This document shows positions 9,873 through 19,101 of a stretch of DNA of 64,000 bases, one piece after another. The translations under genes and the position numbers were made by a program. Source of the DNA: an uncultured Saprospiraceae bacterium (lineage in GTDB: Bacteria > Bacteroidota > Bacteroidia > Chitinophagales > Saprospiraceae); NCBI GenBank assembly GCA_938045585.1, contig CALIAU010000002.1, positions 124,001 through 188,000 on the forward strand. Reading direction: 5' to 3'. How positions within the stretch are numbered: position 1 is the stretch's first letter; each line of letters begins with the position of its first letter. Below the pieces are notes generated by a model, which had not been told where the DNA came from, searched no databases, and saw only the letters and a program-made list of their open reading frames with translations.

Positions 9873-11294
9873 ATGAACCGACTTATATTATTCTGCATTC
9901 TTATCTTGACTGTTAGTACTTTGTCAGCTCAGGACTTATGGACTCTGGAAGAATCTATCTATAGAGCTAGAACTGGTAGTATTGATGCATTGCAGTCATC
10001 ACTGAGTAAAGATTTTGCTGCTATAAACCTAGAATCAGCTCAACATCAACGGTATCCGAATTTAAATTTCAACACGAATGTGAACTGGAATTTTGGTCGA
10101 TCCATTGACCCTACTACCAATGAATTTAATACGGAAACATTCTTCTCTAATAATCTTTCCTTAGGAAGTGGTGTTGCTCTATATAGGGGTGGACAGATTC
10201 GCAATAATATAAAGCAAGCAGATATTTTAATGAAGGCTGCAGAGCTCGATCATGAACAGCTCATTAACGATCTTGCGTTGACGGTTGCAAACACTTATTT
10301 GAGTGCATTATTTGCCTTGGAAAATGAAAAAATTGCTAAGAATCAACTTGCTCTTTCCCAGCAACAGCTTGCTCAGATTCAAAAATTAGTACGCGCAGGT
10401 TCACTTCCAGCTAATGAAGAGCTACAAATAGAGGCTCAAATTGCAAGAGATCAACAAAGTATAATTGCCTCGTCGAATTCTTACGAACTAAGTATTTTGC
10501 AATTAAAGCAACTTTTAAATCTGGATCCAACAGATGATATTACAATAGAAAATCCTTCTGATGTGGAACCAAGTACTGACCCTTTTATACTCACCTTCCA
10601 AGAAGTCTATGCTGCTGCACTTCAGCATAGGCAGGATGTACTTGCAGACGAGAGGCGTTTAGAAGGCTCTGCATTAGGAGTCGATATTGCCAAAGGTGCT
10701 TTGATGCCTAGTTTAGATGCTTTTGGAAATCTAGGAACAAATTTTTCGAATAGAGGAATCAGTGTCTTAGGCTCAGAGATTGTGGAACTTGGATTAGATT
10801 CAAGACTTCCTGATGGAACCCCTTTCCCACTTTTATTTAGCCAAGAACGCACCTTGGTAGAAGATGCCAATTACCCAACGCAGTTGAGTGATAATTTATC
10901 CTATGGTTTTGGAGTGCAATTGTCCGTACCTATTTACAATAACTATCAGGTAAAACATAGTATCCAAAGAGCAGAGCTCGATTATCAAAATAATAAACTA
11001 GCAACACAAAGGACGAAAGAAAATTTGAAGATTCAGGTACAAACTGCCTTAGCAGATAGTAGGTCAGCTAAATTACAATATGAGGCAAGTCAGGTAGCTT
11101 TAAATGCGCAACAAGCAGCCTTTGAAAACACAGAAAAGAAATATAATCTAGGCGCAGCAAATACTTTTGAGTTTACGAATGCAAAAAACCAATTGGATGC
11201 TGCTCAATTAAATACATTGATTGCTAAATATGACTATCTCTTTAAGACAGTTGTTTTAGACTTCTTCATGGGTAAACAAATTACCTTGAAATAA
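9873..11294 (+). CDS. TolC family outer membrane efflux protein
   Basis: 473 residues with a signal peptide (MNRLILFCILILTVSTLSAQ). The mature protein shows the duplicated TolC coiled-coil pattern: NLALTVA-type helices near 130-230 (LTVANTYLSALFALENEKIA) and a second set near 355-470 (KYNLGAANTFEFTNAKNQL). It forms a trimeric outer membrane channel for a tripartite exporter. The periplasmic adaptor gene begins 11 bases after its stop, so the two form an operon. It is distinct from the second TolC gene at 19710, which belongs to the RND operon. Confidence 0.92.
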   Translation: MNRLILFCILILTVSTLSAQDLWTLEESIYRARTGSIDALQSSLSKDFAAINLESAQHQRYPNLNFNTNVNWNFGRSIDPTTNEFNTETFFSNNLSLGSGVALYRGGQIRNNIKQADILMKAAELDHEQLINDLALTVANTYLSALFALENEKIAKNQLALSQQQLAQIQKLVRAGSLPANEELQIEAQIARDQQSIIASSNSYELSILQLKQLLNLDPTDDITIENPSDVEPSTDPFILTFQEVYAAALQHRQDVLADERRLEGSALGVDIAKGALMPSLDAFGNLGTNFSNRGISVLGSEIVELGLDSRLPDGTPFPLLFSQERTLVEDANYPTQLSDNLSYGFGVQLSVPIYNNYQVKHSIQRAELDYQNNKLATQRTKENLKIQVQTALADSRSAKLQYEASQVALNAQQAAFENTEKKYNLGAANTFEFTNAKNQLDAAQLNTLIAKYDYLFKTVVLDFFMGKQITLK

Positions 11295-11305
11295 TAATAC
11301 TATTT

Positions 11306-12646
11306 ATGGCAAAAAAGTCTCGCAGTTTTTGGTTCACTTTACTTGCTATTTTAGCAATTGCAGTACTCGTTGTATTTGCTTATCTAAAAGGGAAAAAGAA
11401 ACCACAGGGAATTCCGATTGAAACAGAAAAGGTAACAACGCGAACCCTCAAAGAAAAGGTTTCTGGTAGTGGTAGAATCTTTCCAGAAAAGGAGATCAAA
11501 ATCAGTTCGGATGTATCCGGAGAAATTGTAAAACTCTATGTTTTAGAAGGAGACTCGGTAGTAGCAGGTCAAATCTTAGCTAAGATAGATCCAGAGGCTT
11601 ATGAATCCACTGTGGAAAGAGGAAGGGCAAGTCTGAATAATGCTAAGGCCCAAGAAGCCATGTCAAAATCTCAGGTGCAAAGTGCGGAAGCACAGATCCA
11701 ACAGATAAATGCACAATTGCAAAATGCAAAAACCATACATAAAAGGAATACAGATTTGTTAGCGGAGGGTGTCATCTCTCAAGTAGAGTTTGATCAATCC
11801 TTTTCAAATCTCCAAGGTTTAGAGGCAAATTACAAAGCTGCGCAGGCTTCAAAAAAATCCTCTGAAGAGAGTGCAAGAGGAGCAGCCTTTAATATCCAAA
11901 GTGCGGAAGCTTCACTAAAAGAATTGAGAACGAGTCTCAATAGAACGACTATAAAAGCCCCGGGATCAGGCATCATATCAAGCCTTTCTGTAGAGCAGGG
12001 CGAACGCGTTGTAGGAACTATTCAAATGACAGGAACAGAGATGATGCGTATCGCAAATCTAAATACAATGGAAGTGCAGGTAGATGTGAGTGAAAACGAT
12101 ATACTTAAGGTACAGGTGGGGCAGAAAGCAGATGTGGAAGTGGATGCCTATCTCGACCAAAAATTCAAGGGAGTCGTAACAGAAATAGCAAACTCTGCTT
12201 CGAATGTGGCCTCTGCAGCGCAATCATTGAATACAGATCAGGTCACTAATTTTATTGTTAAGATAAGATTAGACCCTAACTCCTATGCAGATCTAACTAA
12301 ACGTATAAAATATCCTTTCAGACCAGGTATGTCTTCTTCTGTTGACATCTATACACATGAGGAAGGGGATGCACTTACTATTCCTATACAATCCGTGACA
12401 ACACGAAATAAGGACGAAGAAGACAAAGATGGTGATCTGATAGAAGTTGTATTTATTCACCAAGGAGATACTGTAGCAATGCAAGAAATCGTTACAGGTG
12501 TGCAGAATGATGAATACATCCATATTGTTTCTGGTCTTGAAGAAGATCAGGATGTTGTCTCTGGGCCTTATTCAGCTATATCAAAGAAGCTAAAAGACGG
12601 AGAAGATGTATACATAAAAGAAAAGAAAGAGGATAAAAAAGACTAA
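11306..12646 (+). CDS. MacA/HlyD-like periplasmic adaptor subunit
   Basis: 446 residues. A signal anchor at about 9-27 (FTLLAILAIAVLVVFAYLKG) is followed by a lipoyl half (SGEIVKLYVLEGDSVVAGQILAKID split by the hairpin), a long coiled-coil hairpin at about 95-215, and beta-barrel and membrane-proximal domains. The layout matches MacA-type adaptors that join an inner membrane ABC transporter to TolC. The C-terminus is highly charged (KEKKEDKKD). The expected MacB-type ABC genes do not follow; a DUF2064 gene starts one base after the stop. The pump partner must be encoded elsewhere. Confidence 0.9.
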   Translation: MAKKSRSFWFTLLAILAIAVLVVFAYLKGKKKPQGIPIETEKVTTRTLKEKVSGSGRIFPEKEIKISSDVSGEIVKLYVLEGDSVVAGQILAKIDPEAYESTVERGRASLNNAKAQEAMSKSQVQSAEAQIQQINAQLQNAKTIHKRNTDLLAEGVISQVEFDQSFSNLQGLEANYKAAQASKKSSEESARGAAFNIQSAEASLKELRTSLNRTTIKAPGSGIISSLSVEQGERVVGTIQMTGTEMMRIANLNTMEVQVDVSENDILKVQVGQKADVEVDAYLDQKFKGVVTEIANSASNVASAAQSLNTDQVTNFIVKIRLDPNSYADLTKRIKYPFRPGMSSSVDIYTHEEGDALTIPIQSVTTRNKDEEDKDGDLIEVVFIHQGDTVAMQEIVTGVQNDEYIHIVSGLEEDQDVVSGPYSAISKKLKDGEDVYIKEKKEDKKD

Positions 12647-12647
12647 T

Positions 12648-13283
12648 TTGAATACAAGTGGAAAAGGACTTATAATCTTTGTCAAAAACCCAATTCTGGG
12701 TAAGGTAAAAACAAGGTTAGCAAAAGACATAGGAGACGAACAAGCATTAGCTGCATACAAGTTATTATTGCAATACACCCATGATATTGCAATGAAAACA
12801 GATACCAGTAAATATCTCTATTATAGTGAGTTTATATCAGACGATGATAATTGGTCGCCACGTGACTTCAGGAAAATGGCGCAATATGGTGACGACTTGG
12901 GGAAACGCATGTTTAATGCTATTGAACTTTCTTTACTCGAAAACAACAAGGTCGTATTGATTGGTAGCGATTGTGCTGAAATCAAAAAGAAGCATATCCA
13001 CACCGCATTCAAGCAACTCAAAACAAGAGACGTAGTTATAGGTCCTGCTGAGGATGGGGGTTATTATTTGATTGCAGTCAAAGAAAACTCAAAACCACTG
13101 TTTAGAGACATGGATTGGGGTTCTAGTCATGTGTTGGAAAATACGATTGCGAAGATCAAGGAATTAGGACTCACCTATTGTCTCATCGAAAAATTAAATG
13201 ATGTGGACACGTTAGAAGATTGGAAGATGCATTCTGAAGATCTTTACAATCGATATGGTCATGCTAATGACGAACAAGAATAA
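12648..13283 (+). CDS. DUF2064 (TIGR04282) glycosyltransferase-like protein
   Basis: 211 residues from a TTG start one base after the adaptor stop; no better ATG precedes the conserved LIIFVKNPILGKVKTRLAKD at 8-26, so TTG is favoured. This motif, VLIGSDCAEI near 104-113 and GPAEDGGYYLIAV near 136-148 define the DUF2064/TIGR04282 family, a GT-A nucleotidyl/glycosyl-transferase fold linked in some organisms to arsenosugar biosynthesis. No arsenic genes are nearby, so the substrate is unknown. Probably cytosolic and cotranscribed with the TolC-adaptor pair. Confidence 0.87.
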   Translation: MNTSGKGLIIFVKNPILGKVKTRLAKDIGDEQALAAYKLLLQYTHDIAMKTDTSKYLYYSEFISDDDNWSPRDFRKMAQYGDDLGKRMFNAIELSLLENNKVVLIGSDCAEIKKKHIHTAFKQLKTRDVVIGPAEDGGYYLIAVKENSKPLFRDMDWGSSHVLENTIAKIKELGLTYCLIEKLNDVDTLEDWKMHSEDLYNRYGHANDEQE

Positions 13284-13341
13284 AATTAGCTTTCAGTAGC
13301 CGTATTCAAGAAATTTAAACTTCATAAAACTTTTTTAAGCT

Positions 13342-13355
13342 GTACAAGGTTGTAC
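13342..13355. promoter_or_regulatory. Candidate operator overlapping the bacilliredoxin promoter
   Basis: GTACAA (13342-13347) and TTGTAC (13350-13355) form an inverted repeat with a two-base spacer. It overlaps the first bases of the -7 box TACTTTTG at 13353-13360, a good position for repressor binding. No regulator can be named. Confidence 0.4.
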
Positions 13356-13360
13356 TTTTG
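13353..13360 (+). promoter_or_regulatory. -7 box for the bacilliredoxin gene
   Basis: TACTTTTG matches the Bacteroidota consensus TAnnTTTG and lies 20 bases before the ATG at 13381. The -33 region is T-rich (ACTTTTTTAAG) without a clear TTTG. Confidence 0.5.
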
Positions 13361-13380
13361 TAACAAAGAAAAAATATACT

Positions 13381-13806
13381 ATGTATCCACGCGAATTAAC
13401 TATACCCATGGAAAAAGATTTAACTGACTTTGGTTTTACAGCTCTCAGCTCAGCAGAAGATGTAAATCAAGTTTTAGAAAATCAAACCGGGACTGCTCTT
13501 CTTGTTGTCAATAGTGTATGCGGTTGCGCTGCAGCAAATGCTAGACCAGCGGCTAAGATGGCTTTACAGTTTTCAAATAAACCAAATCAAGCTTTTACAG
13601 TTTTTGCAGGTGTGGATAAAGAAGCTACGGCTCAGGCAAGAAACTTTCTTTTACCCTACCCTCCTTCATCTCCTTCAATTGCTCTGTTTAAAGATGGAAG
13701 ATTAGTACATATGATTGAAAGACTTCAGATAGAAGGAAGATCAGCAGAGATGATTGCGAATTCTTTGAAAGCAGCTTTTGATGAACATTGCACTGTATCC
13801 GTGTAA
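13381..13806 (+). CDS. BrxA/BrxB family bacilliredoxin
   Basis: 141 residues, the usual length of the YphP/YqiW (DUF1094) family. The active-site motif is VVNSVCGCAAANARPA with Cys47 and Cys49 in a CGC arrangement, on a thioredoxin-like fold. In Bacillota these proteins remove bacillithiol from oxidised protein thiols. Bacteroidota homologues are widespread and their thiol partner may differ. FAGVDKEAT and LPYPPSSPSIALFKDG near 88-105 are also family-typical. It has its own promoter. Confidence 0.93.
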   Translation: MYPRELTIPMEKDLTDFGFTALSSAEDVNQVLENQTGTALLVVNSVCGCAAANARPAAKMALQFSNKPNQAFTVFAGVDKEATAQARNFLLPYPPSSPSIALFKDGRLVHMIERLQIEGRSAEMIANSLKAAFDEHCTVSV

Positions 13807-14321
13807 TGCTATTCTGGAGCATTAAAACTTATCTAAGCAATTAATTTCTTTATAGAATTGTGATTCTTACGAATGATGTGAGATGCTTATAGCGCTGACT
13901 GATTGGCTATACTGATACTATTCCAGTAGGGCTTTTCTTATTATATCTTTACGAAGATCGTAGCTGAGAATGGGGCATAAAAAATGGGGTGATAATAAAA
14001 CCACCCCAAGATAATGAGAATGAAACCTGGATTTAATCTTTAGTTTTCAGGATAACCAAATTTAAAAGAATTCTGATTTAAAACAAAATAATTTAACACA
14101 ATAAAGCAGCGTATCTAATATAAAGCTAGCCTTGATTTGTTTCTGCAATTTTTCAAAGAAATTTTGTTTTTAAAATATTGGTTACCACTATTTTACACAT
14201 GTGTATTAAATCTTATAAGTCCACATTTATTGTATTTTTTAGCATAATTGATATCTATTTTCTCTTCAAATTTAGTGCTTTATAAATGGCTTAAATTGTA
14301 ATGTGTCGCATATTTTACATT
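13807..14321. other. 515-base convergent intergenic region
   Basis: No credible ORF or RNA gene is seen. One hairpin stands out: TGGGGTG at 13985-13991 pairs with CACCCCA at 14002-14008. Its minus-strand 3' side runs into a T tract, so it may terminate the EF-G-like transcript, 314 bases beyond that gene's stop. The remainder is AT-rich and featureless. Confidence 0.5.
13978..14008 (-). terminator. Candidate terminator for the EF-G-like gene
   Basis: A seven-base stem (TGGGGTG/CACCCCA) with a ten-base loop is followed on the minus strand by TTTTTTAT. It could also stop readthrough from the bacilliredoxin gene, although there is no T tract in that direction. Confidence 0.5.
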
Positions 14322-16448
14322 TTAAGCTAGCTCCATTTCATTCTTGTTTTCATTTATGACCTTTGCCTGGATATCACCCGTAACAGACTGATATTCAGCA
14401 AATTTTCTTGAAAACTTTGCTCTACCCTGCGATAAAGATCGAAGTGTTGAAGAATATTTATACATTTCTGCTAAAGGAACCTTGGCTTTGATCTTCTGGT
14501 AATGACCATCTGCATCCATGCCTTGGATAATTGATCTTCTCGTTTGAAGATCGCCCATGACATCGCCCATAATAGAACCATTGCAAAGAATTTCTACATC
14601 ATAAATAGGTTCTAGTAACTTAGGTTTTGCTTTTTCAAATGCCGTTTTAAAAGCTTGCGCTGAAGCTATCATAAAGGCCATATCGTTGGAGTCCACTGAG
14701 TGCATTTTTCCATCGTATACAGATACGCGAATATTTTGACAACAAGAACCTGTCAATGGACCTTCTTCCATTTTCTGCATGATACCCTTTTTAATTGCAT
14801 TGATATATTTAGAATCAATGGAACCTCCAACTATGCACCAATAGAAAACAAATTTACCTCCCCAAGGAAGCTCTTCCTCATCTCTTGATCGAACGGTCAA
14901 ACCGCTAGGATCTGGCATACCTTCATAATAGGGTTCTATACGTAAATGTACCTCAGCAAATTGTCCAGATCCACCAGACTGTTTCTTATGGCGGTAAGAT
15001 TCATCTGCAGACGTTGTAATCGTTTCTCGATATGGAATTTTTGGTTTAATGAAGTCCAGTCGGAGTCCATTCACTTTGTCCATACGATATTTAATCAAAT
15101 CTAAATGTAACTGACCTTGTCCGTGTAAAATAGTTTGCTTGAGCTGTGGATTCTGTTCCACAATCAGAGTAGGGTCTTCTTCTTGCAAACCGTGTAAGAC
15201 TTTCATAATTTTCTCCATTTCCCCTTTTGCAGGTGGGGAAATAGCAGATCGTATTCTAGCCTCAGGAAATTTGATTTTATCAATTTTTAATTCGTTGCCT
15301 TTATTTGATAGAGTATTATTTGTATGGGTGTTTTTTAGTTTGACGGTTACTCCTATATCACCAGCTACCAGTTCATCTACATTGGATCTTATTTTACCAT
15401 TTGCTTCAAAGATCTGATTTAATCGTTCAGATGATCTATTATCTGGATTGTAGAGTTCCATACCTGGTGAAACCTTTCCTGAGTAAACTTTGAAATAACT
15501 CACCATTCCAATTTGAGGTTCAGAGAGAGTTTTATAGATGAACATAACATTCTCGCCCTCTTTCGTGCAGGCTATTTTTGAGCCGTCTTCTAGAGTTGCT
15601 TCAGGTCGCGCATTTGGAGCTGGTGCTATATCATTGAGGAAGCCCATAATTCTTCCGCTACCCATATTTCTTTCGGAGGAACAGCAGAACACTGGATAAA
15701 TCTGTTGTGTTGCAAGTGCTATAGTTAAACCTTTAGCAAGCTCTTCTTCATTAAGAGTACCTGCATCAAAGAATTTTTCCATGAGGGATTCGTCATTTTC
15801 TGCAGCTGCCTCTACTAGAGCATTGTGCATTTCTTGCGCTCTTCCCATTTCAGATTCTGGAATGGGCTGTTTGTCTGGTTTCCCTCCATCTTCAGGAAAT
15901 ACGTACATGACCATACGAAGGGCGTCTACTATAGAGTTAAACCCCGCACCTCCTTGTACCGGAAATTGCACCGGAAGTACTTTATGGCCAAAACGATTTG
16001 TTATTTGTTCTAAAGTTGCCTGGAAGTTAGCTTTTTCATGGTCCATTTGGTTTACCACGAACAACGCTGGCGTATTATAATCCTTTACATATTCCCATAT
16101 AATTTCTGTTCCTACTTCTACCCCATTGGCTGCATTAATCACGATAAGAGCAGTATCGGCTACCTTCATTGAACTTATTACCTCACCAATAAAGTCATCA
16201 GATCCGGGCGTGTCAATTATATTAATTTTGGAATTCTTCCACTTTGCATGCAAGAGTGTACTGAAAATAGAATTTCCTTTGTCCTGTTCGATGTTTGTAA
16301 AATCTGAAACGGTGTTTTTTGCATCCACATTCCCTCTCCGTCCTATCGCTTTAGCTTCAAATAGCATGGTCTCTGCAAGGGTGGTTTTTCCCGAGCCAGA
16401 GTGCCCAAGTAAAACAACATTTCTGATGTTCTCTGTACTAATACTCAT
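14322..16448 (-). CDS. Elongation factor G-like protein (translational GTPase paralogue)
   Basis: 708 residues with the full EF-G domain order: G domain, beta-barrel II, III, IV (KKQSGGSGQFAEVHLRIEPY) and V (GDVMGDLQTRRSIIQGMD). The P-loop GHSGSGKTT at 15-23 is intact. The other GTPase motifs depart from canonical EF-G: DTPGSDDF replaces DTPGHVDF, so the catalytic His is Ser; the G4 motif is NQMD instead of NKMD; and switch I reads EQDKGNSI instead of ERGITI. These changes mark the EF-G-like subfamily that coexists with true FusA in many Bacteroidota, so this is unlikely to be the main elongation factor. No ribosomal genes are adjacent. Its role is unknown. Confidence 0.88.
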   Translation of the reverse strand: MSISTENIRNVVLLGHSGSGKTTLAETMLFEAKAIGRRGNVDAKNTVSDFTNIEQDKGNSIFSTLLHAKWKNSKINIIDTPGSDDFIGEVISSMKVADTALIVINAANGVEVGTEIIWEYVKDYNTPALFVVNQMDHEKANFQATLEQITNRFGHKVLPVQFPVQGGAGFNSIVDALRMVMYVFPEDGGKPDKQPIPESEMGRAQEMHNALVEAAAENDESLMEKFFDAGTLNEEELAKGLTIALATQQIYPVFCCSSERNMGSGRIMGFLNDIAPAPNARPEATLEDGSKIACTKEGENVMFIYKTLSEPQIGMVSYFKVYSGKVSPGMELYNPDNRSSERLNQIFEANGKIRSNVDELVAGDIGVTVKLKNTHTNNTLSNKGNELKIDKIKFPEARIRSAISPPAKGEMEKIMKVLHGLQEEDPTLIVEQNPQLKQTILHGQGQLHLDLIKYRMDKVNGLRLDFIKPKIPYRETITTSADESYRHKKQSGGSGQFAEVHLRIEPYYEGMPDPSGLTVRSRDEEELPWGGKFVFYWCIVGGSIDSKYINAIKKGIMQKMEEGPLTGSCCQNIRVSVYDGKMHSVDSNDMAFMIASAQAFKTAFEKAKPKLLEPIYDVEILCNGSIMGDVMGDLQTRRSIIQGMDADGHYQKIKAKVPLAEMYKYSSTLRSLSQGRAKFSRKFAEYQSVTGDIQAKVINENKNEMELA

Positions 16449-16594
16449 AGCTGATTATAATTTAAAAGTGACGAAATAATATATCGTTATTAAAGTAGTT
16501 AATTAATCTATTATTTCATAATAGGCCAGTTTATAAAAACATTATTTCTTATATATTAATATGTGTAATATATTATATAGCTAGATAAAGAAAT

Positions 16595-17584
16595 TTATCT
16601 ATGGTCACTCTTGAAGGTGTTAGAAATGTCCTCTACCATCTCAGATACGCTTTGGTATGAAAAATTAAAACGCGATGTAGACTTTAGATTTGAATACAAC
16701 TTATCCTCACTAATATTCTCCAACGACTCCTTGCTTAGATAATTGGATCCGCCACCTCCAAGACGAGAAAAGAATTCCTTTAAAACTGCAAGCAATTTAT
16801 ATCTGCCCTCAATAGGAATAAAGGGTGCTTGAACATCTAAGGCTTGCGCAATGCGTTCGAACAAACTTTTGTAAGATATATTCTCTGAAGATAGTATATA
16901 ACGCTCTCCATATTCTCCATCTAAAATGAGATGAGTAATAAAGCGTCCAACATCTTTTGCAGCAACTATACCATTTGAACCTGTGGGGTAATACTTAAGT
17001 CCTGAGGAAATAGTTTTGAAGAAACCTGGAGTACCTGTTCTCCAATCCCCCACACCCAAAATCAATGCTGGGTTTACAATGCTAACTTGTAGACCTTCTG
17101 CTCCTCCTCTCCATACATGCTTCTCAGAGAGAAATTTGCTTAGCGCATACTGGGTATGTGCAAGTTTATTACTCCATTTAGTTTGTTCATTGATTTCAGT
17201 ATCATCTAAATTCTTACCTATTGCTGCAGTCGAACTAACATGTATGAATTTAGAAATAGAATGATCCAAGGCCAGATTTATTAAATTGGCAGTGCCGTCT
17301 ACATTTACAGCAAACATTTCCTTTCTATTTGTTTTTTGAAAGGAAACAATTCCAGCAGTATGAACTATACAATCAATCTTTCTTTTATTAAGAAAATCAT
17401 CTAATTGAAACACATCTCGAATATCACATTGCACGTACTCCACATATTCATGTTCAGTACGCAAATCTTGACGAGACAAAACAATTATTTTACTAAAGCC
17501 CTTTTCCAAAAGCACGTCTAAGACATGGCTGCCTAAAAATCCAGTTCCTCCCGTTAACAGTATGGTATTTTCCTTTTGTATCAT
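16595..17584 (-). CDS. NAD-dependent epimerase/dehydratase family protein
   Basis: 329 residues, an extended SDR. The nucleotide-binding loop GGTGFLGS lies at 12-19, an acidic residue follows strand 2 (VLSRQDL), and the catalytic YALSK motif is near 146-150 with an upstream Ser-rich strand HVSSTAA. The closest patterns are dihydroflavonol-4-reductase-like or 3-beta-HSD-like reductases that act on sugars or hydroxy compounds. The substrate is unknown. It starts two bases after the anmK stop, so it belongs to the cytochrome-anmK operon. Confidence 0.87.
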   Translation of the reverse strand: MIQKENTILLTGGTGFLGSHVLDVLLEKGFSKIIVLSRQDLRTEHEYVEYVQCDIRDVFQLDDFLNKRKIDCIVHTAGIVSFQKTNRKEMFAVNVDGTANLINLALDHSISKFIHVSSTAAIGKNLDDTEINEQTKWSNKLAHTQYALSKFLSEKHVWRGGAEGLQVSIVNPALILGVGDWRTGTPGFFKTISSGLKYYPTGSNGIVAAKDVGRFITHLILDGEYGERYILSSENISYKSLFERIAQALDVQAPFIPIEGRYKLLAVLKEFFSRLGGGGSNYLSKESLENISEDKLYSNLKSTSRFNFSYQSVSEMVEDISNTFKSDHR

Positions 17585-17586
17585 CT

Positions 17587-18672
17587 TTAATCAAATAGTA
17601 CACCGCCACAAACAGATTCCTTTGCTCCTGTAACAGATGAATAAAAATTAGGTTTACCAATCAGTTTAAAACTTGTTGCAAGTGCTATTAAAATTGCCTC
17701 CTTATAATCTATTATTTCTTTTTCAGGAAGGACTAATTCAATATTATCCTCTTGTAAGAAATCTCTCAAAAGCTCTATAAAAAATACATTGTAAGCTCCT
17801 CCTCCTGTGACAAACATACGTGTGCGTTTTCCTTCTTTAAGACCTTTTACTGATGCCAAAATACATTTGCTCACAAAAACATAAAAGCTAGCTAATGAAT
17901 CCTCTATGGCATAACCCATCGTTTCTGCACTAGGGATAAATTCTTCCACAATCCAATTATTGTCAAGAGATTTTGGAGCTTCTATGCTAAAATATGGATA
18001 TGAAAGCATCTTTTCAACTAAGTCTTGTTGAACAACGCCTTTTGACCCCAAGGTCCCATCTGTGTCAAAGGCAAGGCCAGCCTTTGCCGCAAAATAATTG
18101 GAATATTGGTTAAAAGGACTGATATCATATGCTATCCAATTGTTCTTAGCGTCTTGATAGCTTAGGTTTGCTATGCCTCCTAAATTCAAATAAAAATCAT
18201 AGCTCGGAAATAGATGATCATCCGCTAAGGGAGCCATGGGTGTCCCTACTCCGCCAGAGACTATATCTTTCGTTCGAAAGTCAGAAACTAATGGGATTTG
18301 TAGCTTAGATTGCATAACTACCCCATTTCCTAACTGACACGTCAATTGTTTTTCAGGTAGATGGTAAATCGTTTGGCCATGCACTCCCGCAGCCTGAATA
18401 TTTCTTAGGTCATCTTTGGCATGTTTAATAATACAATCAGCAAAAAAACTTCCCAATTCTATATCCAAGACACGCAATTCCATGGCGTCGAGTTCTTTAT
18501 AAGATATTATACGCTGTACGAATTCTTTAGGTAAAGAAAAACAACTCTTCTTGTCTATGCTCCAATCTTGAATAAGATCATCAGTATATGTGAATGTGCA
18601 CGTAACCACATCTACACCGTCAAGTGAACTTCCAGACATTAGACCTATAATTCTATGCACATAGCTTTCCAT
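17587..18672 (-). CDS. anmK: Anhydro-N-acetylmuramic acid kinase
   Basis: 361 residues, typical for AnmK. The enzyme hydrolyses the anhydro ring and phosphorylates the product to MurNAc-6-phosphate, salvaging peptidoglycan turnover products. Visible motifs are LMSGSSLDGVDVV near 11-23 (ATP-binding), AGVHGQTIYHLP near 94-105, NLGGIANLSY near 163-172, DTDGTLGSKG near 203-212 and FVTGGGAYN near 290-298. The etherase partner murQ is not in the window. It is packed tightly between the cytochrome and epimerase genes (gaps of one and two bases). Confidence 0.95.
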   Translation of the reverse strand: MESYVHRIIGLMSGSSLDGVDVVTCTFTYTDDLIQDWSIDKKSCFSLPKEFVQRIISYKELDAMELRVLDIELGSFFADCIIKHAKDDLRNIQAAGVHGQTIYHLPEKQLTCQLGNGVVMQSKLQIPLVSDFRTKDIVSGGVGTPMAPLADDHLFPSYDFYLNLGGIANLSYQDAKNNWIAYDISPFNQYSNYFAAKAGLAFDTDGTLGSKGVVQQDLVEKMLSYPYFSIEAPKSLDNNWIVEEFIPSAETMGYAIEDSLASFYVFVSKCILASVKGLKEGKRTRMFVTGGGAYNVFFIELLRDFLQEDNIELVLPEKEIIDYKEAILIALATSFKLIGKPNFYSSVTGAKESVCGGVLFD

Positions 18673-18673
18673 G

Positions 18674-18979
18674 CTATTTTAAGCTGAAGGTAAATTCCGC
18701 AACCGCTTCTATCTCTTCTTCCGACAAGAGGGCCTTAAAAGGCAGCATAGTATTTTTCCCATTTTTTATAAGTTCAATGCGCTCTTCCTTAGTTAAAATA
18801 GATTGAGAAATATCCTTACTTCCATTAATGCCCAGTTTCCCATCTGCACCATGGCAAATCGTACAGTTGATTTTGTAAATCTTAGCACCATCGACTGATG
18901 ACTGCCCATCACTTTTCTTATTTCCTGCACAGGCGATTGCTATTATGCATAAAGCAAGACTTATTATTATTTTTTTCAT
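18674..18979 (-). CDS. Lipoprotein c-type cytochrome
   Basis: 101 residues. A lipobox IACA places the lipidated Cys at 17, and a single haem-binding motif CTICH is at 39-43. MLPFKALLSEEEIEAVAEF near the C-terminus supplies the likely axial Met and the final helix of a class I cytochrome c. It should carry electrons at the periplasmic face of a membrane. It is first in an operon with anmK and the epimerase, and diverges from tetR with a 135-base gap. Confidence 0.88.
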   Translation of the reverse strand: MKKIIISLALCIIAIACAGNKKSDGQSSVDGAKIYKINCTICHGADGKLGINGSKDISQSILTKEERIELIKNGKNTMLPFKALLSEEEIEAVAEFTFSLK

Positions 18980-19059
18980 TGCATCCTATTTACGTAAATG
19001 TAATCAATACTAGAGGCCTAATAAAGCTATAATTCTACGAAATGACATGAATAAACGAC

Positions 19060-19087
19060 GGAAACTTTAAACATTATTAAAGTTTCC
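19060..19087. promoter_or_regulatory. Perfect inverted repeat, candidate TetR operator
   Basis: GGAAACTTTAA (19060-19070) and TTAAAGTTTCC (19077-19087) are perfect 11-base arms around a six-base spacer. The repeat covers the expected -33 region of the tetR promoter (-7-like TATCTTTA at 19102-19109), in the gap between tetR and the divergent cytochrome gene. This is the classic place for autoregulation by a TetR protein. Confidence 0.65.
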
Positions 19088-19101
19088 TAGGTTTATTAGT
19101 A

